Source: Euryarchaeota archaeon UBA130 (GTDB lineage: Archaea > Thermoplasmatota > Poseidoniia > Poseidoniales > Thalassarchaeaceae). Taken from it: DNA of 41,675 nucleotides. Positions within the stretch are counted from its first letter, which is position 1. Each line of letters opens with the position of its first letter. Location of the stretch: the NCBI GenBank assembly GCA_002505775.1, contig DAVY01000015.1, positions 1-41,675 of the forward strand, written 5' to 3'. The position numbers were made by a program, and so were the translations under genes. Shown here piece after piece: positions 16,851 to 24,387 of the stretch. The notes below the pieces were generated by a model. It saw only the letters and a list, made by a program, of their open reading frames with translations, did not search any database and was not told where the DNA came from.

Positions 16851-17351
16851 GTGCCTATCAACGAAATAAAATTGGATAAAGAGTACAAGTCATTGAGAGG
16901 CCGGATGAAGTTCAGAATCTTCACTGCACTATCCATGCCAGCGGCATGGTTTTCGGGGCTACGAATGGATAAGATAGACCATGAGACATGTACTACTTCG
17001 CTTCCTGGTGGTTGGAGGTCGCAGAATCCCTTCAAGACAATGTATTGGGCAGTTCAAGGAATGGGAGCAGAGCTGGCCACAGGAGCAGCACCATTCGCCA
17101 TATCCAGATCCATGGATGAAAGGCTCAGGATGTTCGTCGTCGGTACAGAGGCCAAATTCGTGAAAAGAGCCAAGGGAAGAATAACATTCACCTGTAACGA
17201 TGTTGCCAAGGCCAGAGAGGCCATCGAAGAGAGTCTGAGCACGGGAGAGGCAGTGGAGATCGACCTAAATTCACAGGGAAAGGACTCCACAGGGGACATT
17301 GTATCGGAATGGGTCTTCAAGTGGAACCTTCTCGTCACTAACACGGAGTGA
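16851..17351 (+). CDS. DUF4442 hotdog-fold protein, probable acyl-CoA thioesterase
   Basis: A 166-aa protein of the DUF4442 type, a hotdog-fold family related to PaaI/YiiD thioesterases. The characteristic central helix is seen in NPFKTMYWAVQGMGAELATG (about 58-77), followed by the beta-strand half with IVSEWVFKWNLLV at the end. A role in hydrolysing acyl-CoA fits the operon, but the family is not well studied. The start is GTG at 16851 behind AGGTGA, which follows the ACBP stop by one base. Its stop overlaps the next GTG start by 4 bp (GTGA). There is no signal peptide; it should be cytoplasmic. Confidence 0.8.
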   Translation: MPINEIKLDKEYKSLRGRMKFRIFTALSMPAAWFSGLRMDKIDHETCTTSLPGGWRSQNPFKTMYWAVQGMGAELATGAAPFAISRSMDERLRMFVVGTEAKFVKRAKGRITFTCNDVAKAREAIEESLSTGEAVEIDLNSQGKDSTGDIVSEWVFKWNLLVTNTE

Positions 17352-18358
17352 GTAGATTGGTAGAGACAAGATTGACCGAGCATGCGGGAGTTGAATACCC
17401 AATAATCTGCGGAGCGATGTATCCTTGTTCCAATCCAGAACTGGTTGCCGCCGCCTCTGAGGGAGGGGGAATCGCAATAATTCAACCAGTGTCTCTTACA
17501 ATGGTCCATGGATACAACAAGCCAGATACAAAAGAGGGTTTGAGAGTCGCAATTCGATACATCAGAACCTTGACAAATAAGCCGTTGGGATTCAATGCGC
17601 TTATAGAAAAGGGAAGCGATAAGTACCTCCAAAGAATGTCTGAATGGATAGATATAGCGCTTGAAGAAGGAGTGAGGTTTTTTGTGACTTCTTTAGGAAA
17701 ACCCGATTGGGTATGTGAGAAGGTACATGAGAAGGGAGGGTTCGTCTATCACGATGTCACTAACAGATTTCATGCTGAGAAGGGAATACAGTGCGGTGTT
17801 GACGGATTGATTTGCGTCAATAACAGGGCAGGGGGGCATTTGGGAGAGATGAGTATGGAAGAGATGTACAGCGATCTTGCCGATCTAGGGGTTCCTCTGA
17901 TTTGTGCTGGAGGGATTGGAAGCGAAGTTGAGCTGAACCAAGCTCTGGAGATGGGATACGACGGAGTTCAAATGGGGACCAGATTCATAGCAACTCATGA
18001 ATGCACTACTCCACAGGACTACAAGGATGCAATCGTAGCCGCAAAAGAGGACGATATTACGTGGACGACTAAGCTTACTGGGGTCCCAATAGCTGTAATC
18101 AGTACGGATGGAAAGAATAAGCGAAACAACTGGTTAGTCAGAAGGCTTCTGAACGGTAGGCTAAAGCACAGGGTAAGAGTTCTGATTACGGGAATATCGT
18201 TCTGGAGAATGAGAGCTTTCGCCAAGGGTAAGAAGAAATCGTCCAAGGACCTATGGTCAGCTGGAAAGAGCGTGGAGTCGGTTAACAGCGTGGAGTCGGC
18301 TACTGTGATAATGGAGAGACTAGGGGAGTCTGTATTGAATAATACCAGACTTCATTGA
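17348..18358 (+). CDS. FMN oxidoreductase of the nitronate monooxygenase/FabK family
   Basis: A TIM-barrel flavoprotein of 336 aa related to 2-nitropropane dioxygenase (nitronate monooxygenase) and enoyl-ACP reductase II. Seen are the N-terminal PIICGAMYPCSNPELVAAAS, the AGGHLG loop and the phosphate-binding region LICAGGIGSEVELNQALEMGYDGVQMGTRF. The family's His in the AGGH loop is kept. Last in the acyl-CoA operon and overlapping the preceding stop (GTGA), it may act on unsaturated acyl-CoA or detoxify nitronates; the substrate is not determined. The C-terminal 80 residues are basic and less typical. It converges on the giant PIN gene with a 7-bp overlap. Confidence 0.88.
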   Translation: MSRLVETRLTEHAGVEYPIICGAMYPCSNPELVAAASEGGGIAIIQPVSLTMVHGYNKPDTKEGLRVAIRYIRTLTNKPLGFNALIEKGSDKYLQRMSEWIDIALEEGVRFFVTSLGKPDWVCEKVHEKGGFVYHDVTNRFHAEKGIQCGVDGLICVNNRAGGHLGEMSMEEMYSDLADLGVPLICAGGIGSEVELNQALEMGYDGVQMGTRFIATHECTTPQDYKDAIVAAKEDDITWTTKLTGVPIAVISTDGKNKRNNWLVRRLLNGRLKHRVRVLITGISFWRMRAFAKGKKKSSKDLWSAGKSVESVNSVESATVIMERLGESVLNNTRLH

Positions 18359-21300
18359 CCTAGATAGGCCAGTTTGTTAAGTTGTTGAACATCTCCTACT
18401 ACTCCAAATCCGAACTCCTCCTCAAGAGCCCTGGATACCAGCTTGAAGTCCGAGTCTCTGGTTGCGACAACCACGCTACCGACTCCTGAAGTGAAAGACT
18501 CCGCAATACGGGCGCCACTCTTCATTATCTCACAGTCACCGTCTTCTGGATAGATGGCCTCTCCATCAATCTCTGTCCTCGAAGTTATCTCAGTATTGTG
18601 CTCTCGTTTATGTTGATCAACGACTCTAAAGATGTCTCTATGTTCGGTTAGGAAACTTTCCAGATCCACTGCCTTGTCCCCCTTCCAGTCACCCTGTTCC
18701 CAATTGTCAAACACGGAGAGAATAGAAGAGACTCTTTCTTCTAGGACATGATTGGAGATAGAATCGTTCCACGCCTTCCTGTCTATGTACACGTTTTCAA
18801 ACAGCCCGAGTGCAGAGTCTGTGGACCTCACACGATTCATGAATTCATTCATCGCCGCTTTTGGTATGTGAAGTAGTATACGCCCTTCCTTGGCGAGAGT
18901 CCGGAGCTTCCAATGGAAAGCCCTCTGCATGGTCCAACCCAGGCTACCAAGGCTGTCCTGTGAGATTTCTCTCAGTAAGTCATCTTTGAGTGCGTCGATT
19001 AGAATATTTGTATCCACCAGAATAAGAGGCTTCAACCCTAAGCCCCTCAAAGTCTTCCTTTCACGAACGGATATTTTTCCAGACTGTCTGGTGAACAAGT
19101 TTCTCTGGTTGCTCCGAAGAATCTTGTTGTCCTTATCTCCGAACTCGCCCGATACCAAAGCCCTCTCAAACATCCGGAGTGCTCGTATGGGGCTAGATTC
19201 AGCAACCTGCTCAATTACAGTCACAATTGCGTACGTATCCTTTTCCTTAGATCTCATTTCGGAATCAAATCTATCTTCCAGATCAGACCTTCTTGTCTGA
19301 GAAGAGTGACTCTTTTTCCTGATGGCAGCTAGGACTCTTCCTTGGAATGGATTAAGCGGAAGGCCGTGTTCAATAGGGTACAATTTTATGGATTCTAAAA
19401 TATCTAAAATTGACACCCCTCCTGGATTCTCATCCTCTCCTCGGAGCTCAATAGTTGCATGATCAATTATTCTGGAAGTTGCACCAACCTGATTATTTTC
19501 AGCATAGTCCTTGCACGCTCTTAGATACATCTTGAATCGATTAGTCACCGAGGCTGATAGCGTGGGGTATGCATCAATCAATGAGACCGCTTCCTTCCAG
19601 CCCCCTCCATGAGCGAATGAAATTAGGGACCATCTCAAGAAAATTGCCGCCTTCTCAATATCATCCTCCATGAGCTTCATTGCCGCCTCTTTGTAGGACC
19701 AAGCCGATCCGATGAGATCACCACTCCTTTCAAGTAGAGCTGCCTTTACTATCTGATATTCGGCACTATTCCTATCGTTCTCCCTGTACCAATTATCAAG
19801 CGATTCCAGTCCTACGGAGTGCTCGAAAACCAAATCAGAAGCAAACCTTATTGTTCTCATTGAAACTGTATCAAAAGATATTATTTCTTCCAACGAAGAG
19901 ATGGCTTCTTCTCTTCTATTAGAATCACCATTCTGAAGATTTATAGCCGCCCTGTTTAGAATTAGGGCATTGATCACAGCTTCAAACAAGCGCCTCTCTA
20001 ACACTGTCAAATCTGCTCCTTCCACTGAACTAACGAGCTTTTCGATTCTTACCTCCTTTACAATTCCGTCTCCCTCGGGCCCAAGAGCCATCCTCACCTC
20101 ATTTAGCGATCTTAGACCGTCAGAGTCAAGTTTGTCATGTACAGCATCAAGATTACTGCTTATACCGTCAAGTAGGGAAATCAAACCTATGCTCACATCA
20201 GAGAGGACCTCATCTTTCTCAGCATCTTCAATTGACTCCAGCGCGACTCTCCGAGCCTCATACATCTCTGATGAAATACCAACTGAGTCTCTTGCTGTAA
20301 TCAGGTGCCACGCCATCATGACCCGAAATGGATAAGCCCTCTGTAGAGACTCCTCTTCAATTAGGAAATCCGTTAGCCCTTTGATCTCCGCTGACATCGT
20401 AAATGACGATACAATCTCGTCCGTGTATCTCATTTGGTCAATTTTCTTGAGTAATTTGGATGCCTCTAACCTCACCTTAGGGGGCGAGTTTTGATGATTG
20501 AGAGATAATCTCAAACACTCTTCATCAAAATTTCCTATTCCAGAGATAATTGAGTTTAGCGAGATATTTCCCGTATCATATAATATTAGCTTCAGACAGA
20601 CATCGAGTCCCCTGTAGTCTGTCACCACCCTTCCTTCGATGTACTTCAGAGCGGCGCCGTAATCCCCCTTTTCAATTAGTGCCTCCGAAGCAATCCATGC
20701 CAGCTTGTCTGGAATTGCTCTTCGCGCTTCTTCGACTATCGCGACTCCTTCAATAATCTCATCCAATTCCATTTTATCTGGATACAAATCATCCCTTAGC
20801 CACCCTTCGATTTTAATTGACAGAGACAATGGATCGTTCCCATTGCCCCTTACAGCCGATTCCCAGTCCACATCTCTCCCATCTCTGAGTGACATAAGCA
20901 TGCACATTTCAGATGCTAACTTTTTGGCATCCCCTCCGACATTTTTCAGTACGCTTTCCGCCTTTTCCGAGCCTGCTGCCGCTAGAAGCACGCCTTCCAA
21001 AAGGGCTTGTTCATTATCAAGTCCGGAAAGAGAATTACTCATCCATTCTTCCCATTTATTGAAACGAGGTTTGCCAATCAAATCCTTCCTGATCCTGTTT
21101 AACACGTCTCTTTGAGATAGAGAAAGAGCGAATGGCACTTCCAATTTCAACCAATTCCTCAATCCGTCCTGGTCTTCATAGTCAATTTTCGATCCTTCTA
21201 GCCAAGTGCCTTGGTCCCCAGAGACCTCATCTTTCTCCTGAACTGGGAACAATCCTAGCTCTGCCAGTAAGGGGGACTCTCTCGCCATCCTTTCCCAGAC

Positions 21301-21717
21301 AGGATGTACTCCTGTTTCGCAACTCTCCCTAATCAGATCCATTTCAGACTCATATCCATCGCTCCAAGAATCTCCCATCCTGTTTCTCTGTATGATAAGA
21401 ACTGCCAACCTATATCCCACAGGGAGGCTCTTGTCATCGATAATACTCCTAGGAGAGGCCATCGCATCCTCTAATCCTAGGACCTTACCTCTCCCTCCTC
21501 TCCTTCCGATCCTTCTACCTCTTGAGGGACCGACTTTGTTACTTTCAGAATCTGGTCTTTCAGCCTCTTCCTTCGCAGCAGCAACCATCGCTAGTGCTTT
21601 CCACTCCTTGCTTAGCCCCTTGAAAGAAGATGACCTCTGCATAACCTTCTTTCTTCTTTGGAGGTCGTCACCCGCTTTACGCAGCTCATCCAAGCATTCG
21701 AGAAGGCGCTCTTCCAC
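18352..21717 (-). CDS. Giant helical-repeat protein with C-terminal PIN nuclease domain
   Basis: A 1121-aa protein that I do not recognise as a named family. Residues 1 to about 890 are almost all helical, with TPR/SEL-like stretches (for example ALKYIEGR near 360 and the AYPTLSAS region near 720) and a basic Gly/Arg patch near 65-78 (GRRIGRRGGRG) that could touch nucleic acid. Residues about 895-1121 form a PIN-like domain: D902 in LVDTNILIDAL, E958 in MNEF, D1061 in EDGDCEIM and D1088/D1090 in RDSDF, the acidic set that binds Mg2+ in PIN RNases. The start is GTG at 21717. An RNA-processing or toxin-like nuclease are both possible; no antitoxin gene is adjacent, and its size argues against a VapC toxin. 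Confidence 0.75.
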   Translation of the reverse strand: MEERLLECLDELRKAGDDLQRRKKVMQRSSSFKGLSKEWKALAMVAAAKEEAERPDSESNKVGPSRGRRIGRRGGRGKVLGLEDAMASPRSIIDDKSLPVGYRLAVLIIQRNRMGDSWSDGYESEMDLIRESCETGVHPVWERMARESPLLAELGLFPVQEKDEVSGDQGTWLEGSKIDYEDQDGLRNWLKLEVPFALSLSQRDVLNRIRKDLIGKPRFNKWEEWMSNSLSGLDNEQALLEGVLLAAAGSEKAESVLKNVGGDAKKLASEMCMLMSLRDGRDVDWESAVRGNGNDPLSLSIKIEGWLRDDLYPDKMELDEIIEGVAIVEEARRAIPDKLAWIASEALIEKGDYGAALKYIEGRVVTDYRGLDVCLKLILYDTGNISLNSIISGIGNFDEECLRLSLNHQNSPPKVRLEASKLLKKIDQMRYTDEIVSSFTMSAEIKGLTDFLIEEESLQRAYPFRVMMAWHLITARDSVGISSEMYEARRVALESIEDAEKDEVLSDVSIGLISLLDGISSNLDAVHDKLDSDGLRSLNEVRMALGPEGDGIVKEVRIEKLVSSVEGADLTVLERRLFEAVINALILNRAAINLQNGDSNRREEAISSLEEIISFDTVSMRTIRFASDLVFEHSVGLESLDNWYRENDRNSAEYQIVKAALLERSGDLIGSAWSYKEAAMKLMEDDIEKAAIFLRWSLISFAHGGGWKEAVSLIDAYPTLSASVTNRFKMYLRACKDYAENNQVGATSRIIDHATIELRGEDENPGGVSILDILESIKLYPIEHGLPLNPFQGRVLAAIRKKSHSSQTRRSDLEDRFDSEMRSKEKDTYAIVTVIEQVAESSPIRALRMFERALVSGEFGDKDNKILRSNQRNLFTRQSGKISVRERKTLRGLGLKPLILVDTNILIDALKDDLLREISQDSLGSLGWTMQRAFHWKLRTLAKEGRILLHIPKAAMNEFMNRVRSTDSALGLFENVYIDRKAWNDSISNHVLEERVSSILSVFDNWEQGDWKGDKAVDLESFLTEHRDIFRVVDQHKREHNTEITSRTEIDGEAIYPEDGDCEIMKSGARIAESFTSGVGSVVVATRDSDFKLVSRALEEEFGFGVVGDVQQLNKLAYLGQ

Positions 21718-21809
21718 AGTACAACCCTACCTCTCGGCCTATGCGCTCTGTACATCAACACATCGCCTTGCTATGCAAGGCGTCAGGAGAGGAAATAAGT
21801 GGATACAGC

Positions 21810-22298
21810 ATGGGGAGCATCGTGGATTTCCTTAGAATAGCCATTCTGATGGCGCATCCAGTACTAGCGATGATGCTGATATGGGCATTCATGAGGCAGA
21901 GGTCTTGGAGGCATCAGAAAATCGAAATTGAAGAAAAAGACATGGTAAAAGAAGTACGAAACCACGAGAAGAATGGAAACAGAATAATGGCATATCTTTT
22001 GTTGGTTATAGCGGTGGCTTTCTCTTCAAGGATAATTGAGTCGATTTTGTTTGGAGAAGGATTAAGCGGGGTATCAAGTCAACTTATACCGGGCCACTAT
22101 CATGGATGGTCGGGAATATTAGCACTCGTACTAATGACAACTCTATGGTACATGGGACGCAAGGCAAGTCGTTCTAGAGCAGATGTGGAAGAGTTTACCA
22201 GAACAAGGGACCTTCACGGAAGACTTGGAGATGTGATGGCAATTCTGGTGATAGTACATGCCTTTCTCGGCTTCCTATATCTACTACAAATCATCTAA
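21810..22298 (+). CDS. Four-helix membrane protein with histidine pairs
   Basis: A 162-aa integral membrane protein. From the ATG at 21810, helices lie at about 3-27, 58-77, 97-115 and 140-162. Histidines occur inside or next to helices (MAHPVL, GHYHGW, LHGRLG, VIVHAFLG), a pattern like b-type cytochrome or DUF4079-type proteins, so heme binding is possible. The frame extends 23 codons upstream to 21741; I prefer 21810, with GAGAGGAAATAAG about 10-20 nt before it, because the helix begins right after it. The 92-bp gap to the divergent PIN gene must hold both promoters. The gene abuts the RNase HI stop with no space. No function is assigned. Confidence 0.65.
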   Translation: MGSIVDFLRIAILMAHPVLAMMLIWAFMRQRSWRHQKIEIEEKDMVKEVRNHEKNGNRIMAYLLLVIAVAFSSRIIESILFGEGLSGVSSQLIPGHYHGWSGILALVLMTTLWYMGRKASRSRADVEEFTRTRDLHGRLGDVMAILVIVHAFLGFLYLLQII

Positions 22299-22835
22299 TT
22301 ATCTTCTACCTGGTTTCCAGAATTGGAACGGAAGTGCGGACTCTCCCTTCATAGCCCTAAATGCCAGATGATCTGCACGTTCATTCCATCTATGCCCCTC
22401 ATGGGCTCGCACATGTTCAACAGAGATATCGAATGATGAAGAGGCTTCGTTCCATAGGCTTCGTACAGACCCCACCAACTCCTTGTTTGCCTTCCCCTTC
22501 CATTTTCCAGAACCCACGTTCATGGCATATTCCGAATCTCCCCTCAACACTACTCTACCTGACTCGTGACTCATCAGAATCCACCTCAATGCATGAGCGA
22601 ACGCGCTCAATTCGGCGGTATTGTTGGAACCCACAGTAGCACCAATGTACCCTTCCTCACCAGCTTCGGTGACTACACTACCACTCATTTCTTTGACAAG
22701 TTCCCCATGACCCTTTCCTATGCCATTATCCCCAATTATCACACAGAAACCCCATCCAGCTGGTGTTTCAGGGCCCACATTCCTATTCTCGCCACAAGAT
22801 CCATCAAAGTAGATGTAAGTGGAATCTTTTCCCAT
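22299..22835 (-). CDS. rnhA: Ribonuclease HI
   Basis: Cleaves the RNA strand of RNA-DNA hybrids. The bacterial/eukaryotic RNase HI fold is clear. Counting from the ATG at 22835, the four catalytic acids are D11 (YFDGSCG), E75 (NNTAELSA), D100 (RGDSEYA) and D155 (NERADHLA), with the flexible-loop histidine in HEGHRWNERAD. At 178 aa it is slightly longer than E. coli RnhA, with an insert of about 20 residues after the first strand. Two starts are possible, ATG at 22841 overlapping the gcvH stop (ATGA) and ATG at 22835 with GAGG 7 nt upstream; I chose the latter. Most archaea also have RNase HII, which is not in this window. Confidence 0.93.
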   Translation of the reverse strand: MGKDSTYIYFDGSCGENRNVGPETPAGWGFCVIIGDNGIGKGHGELVKEMSGSVVTEAGEEGYIGATVGSNNTAELSAFAHALRWILMSHESGRVVLRGDSEYAMNVGSGKWKGKANKELVGSVRSLWNEASSSFDISVEHVRAHEGHRWNERADHLAFRAMKGESALPFQFWKPGRR

Positions 22836-22837
22836 TA

Positions 22838-23221
22838 TCATTCCTCAATGAGACTGCGATAAGTAGCCCCATCGAGAAGATCTCCCAACTCTGCAGGATC
22901 ACTTATGGCCATTTTGCAAATCCAGCCATTTCCATAAGGGTCCTCATTGATTTGCTCAGGAGAGTCCTCTAGAGAGGCATTCACTTCGAGTACCTTGCCA
23001 CTCACAGGTGCGTAGATCTCGCTTACTGACTTCACAGACTCTACACTTGCAAAAGACTCCATTGACCCTACGACAGACCCAATTTCCGGCAATTCGACCC
23101 ATACAACATCTGTTAATGCATCTTGAGCATAGTCAGTAACCCCGATTACCACATTATCCCCTTCAATCCTTATCCATTCGTGTTCTTTCGTATATCTTAG
23201 CTCATCGGGTACCTCACTCAT
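22838..23221 (-). CDS. gcvH: Glycine cleavage system H protein
   Basis: Lipoyl carrier that shuttles the methylamine group between the P, T and L proteins of glycine cleavage. The lipoyl-lysine is K64 in ESVKSVSEIYAPVSG. The surrounding fold is typical (RYTKEHEWIRIEG, VTDYAQDALTDVVWVELPEIG, NEDPYGNGWICKM). The start at 23221 has GGTGAGG a few bases ahead; a frame six codons longer lacks such a site. At 127 aa it is of normal length. No gcvT, gcvP or lipoate ligase gene is nearby, so it is separated from its partners. It is transcribed together with rnhA, which overlaps its stop. Confidence 0.96.
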   Translation of the reverse strand: MSEVPDELRYTKEHEWIRIEGDNVVIGVTDYAQDALTDVVWVELPEIGSVVGSMESFASVESVKSVSEIYAPVSGKVLEVNASLEDSPEQINEDPYGNGWICKMAISDPAELGDLLDGATYRSLIEE

Positions 23222-23272
23222 ATCCTCACCACCTCGCACGAGAGGGACCTGACACTCAAACCTTCGTTCCCC

Positions 23273-23644
23273 CTATTCCTCTTCCAAGCTTTTTTCCAAG
23301 TGTACTTTCTCGAGCTCGGCCCATGCCCCTCCCATTCTTTCGACGCTAGCATCCTCCTGCTCCTTCTTCAAACGGGGAATCATCTCCTCCTCGCGCTCTC
23401 TACTTATCCATGAATCGAGGAAGAATTCACCATGCTCCCTCCCTGCCGCGTTTCTCAAAGACAGTACAAAGACCCCGATAATGATTGAAAGAACTGGGAA
23501 CACTAAAGCCCTGTTGTCCTCCATGGTGAAATCCTCATCAAAAATAACTATCATGCCATCTGATATAGAAATCGCTGTTAGGAAAACCAACGCTATTAGA
23601 ACACCTAGAAGAACCCTCTCGAGACGCGTCGCGGGGGATTCCAT
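23273..23644 (-). CDS. Small two-helix membrane protein with charged tail
   Basis: I do not recognise this 123-aa protein. It has two hydrophobic helices (about 10-28 and 47-64) and a highly charged C-terminal tail (about 78-123), rich in Glu, Lys and Arg and likely to form a coiled coil in the cytoplasm. The ATG at 23644 has no clear ribosome-binding site; a weak TTAAGT-like stretch on the opposite strand near 23663-23672 is compatible with a leaderless start. It lies between the THEP1-like gene and gcvH, with 41 and 51 bp on either side. Confidence 0.6.
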   Translation of the reverse strand: MESPATRLERVLLGVLIALVFLTAISISDGMIVIFDEDFTMEDNRALVFPVLSIIIGVFVLSLRNAAGREHGEFFLDSWISREREEEMIPRLKKEQEDASVERMGGAWAELEKVHLEKSLEEE

Positions 23645-23685
23645 GTTTCGTCAGAGGGGGGTTAAGTGAATCAACTTCACCTTAA

Positions 23686-24246
23686 TCAGTAGTCTTGTTG
23701 AATCAGCTTCAGTATTTTGTAAGGAAGAAGAGCACGATTAACTGGAGTCACTTCTAAGATTCTCCCGTCGTCTCTTCTCCTGATGTCCTGGAGCAAAGGA
23801 TGCCGACTCTTTTTGTGTAGGGTCAGTAGAGATGGCATATCATACTTCAACGCCTCTCTGACAGCCGAAACAAAACCTTCGCTTTCTACAGTGAACTTTC
23901 CAACTTCATCAACAACCAGATATTGACAGTTTCCCACAGCATTGAGTATCGCTGGGACCCCAACCCTGTCTATTTCGCTAGGGTCTATGCCGTATCCGAG
24001 GACCCTGTGCCGGGAGTCGATTTCCTTGTGAGCCATCACTCCCCTCTCGCCAGTAACGATGTCCACACAGGCATAACCTACTCTCTCGCCATTCTCGATT
24101 ATGGCTTCAGACCTCATTCCTGCAATAACAGGTATTCCAGAAGAGTCAGACCGCTCCTCTTCAATCATCTTGACAACTTTGTCTAGGACAGCGGACTTGC
24201 CGGATCTGGGTAGTCCGGTTATGCCTATCTTAGGATTGATGCCCAT
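23686..24246 (-). CDS. Nucleoside-triphosphatase, THEP1 family
   Basis: P-loop NTPase of the THEP1 family (archaeal MJ1559-like), related to human NTPCR, which hydrolyses various NTPs; the physiological role is not settled. From the ATG at 24246 (186 aa), Walker A is GLPRSGKS (11-18) and the Walker B/family signature is LVVDEVGKF (110-118). A conserved arginine segment, DIRRRDDGRI, lies near 154-163. The frame opens 27 codons earlier, but GAGAGGGAG lies just before 24246 and the P-loop should be close to the N-terminus. It stands alone, separated by 141 bp from the methyltransferase-like gene upstream. Confidence 0.85.
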   Translation of the reverse strand: MGINPKIGITGLPRSGKSAVLDKVVKMIEEERSDSSGIPVIAGMRSEAIIENGERVGYACVDIVTGERGVMAHKEIDSRHRVLGYGIDPSEIDRVGVPAILNAVGNCQYLVVDEVGKFTVESEGFVSAVREALKYDMPSLLTLHKKSRHPLLQDIRRRDDGRILEVTPVNRALLPYKILKLIQQDY

Positions 24247-24387
24247 AATTACGCTCCCTCTCTGCTTCACTCGCGTGATAGTATGCCATTGTAGGATAAG
24301 CAACGATAATAGTCTATTCGGTCTCACAAGTCCTATTCTTCCCTAGTACGGAAATCTATTTCCGTTTTGGTGCTAGTAAAGCCTGTG

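Noticed and set aside
18352..21717. A VapBC-type toxin-antitoxin module based on the PIN domain.
   Set aside because: The PIN domain is the tail of a 1121-aa protein and there is no small antitoxin gene beside it.
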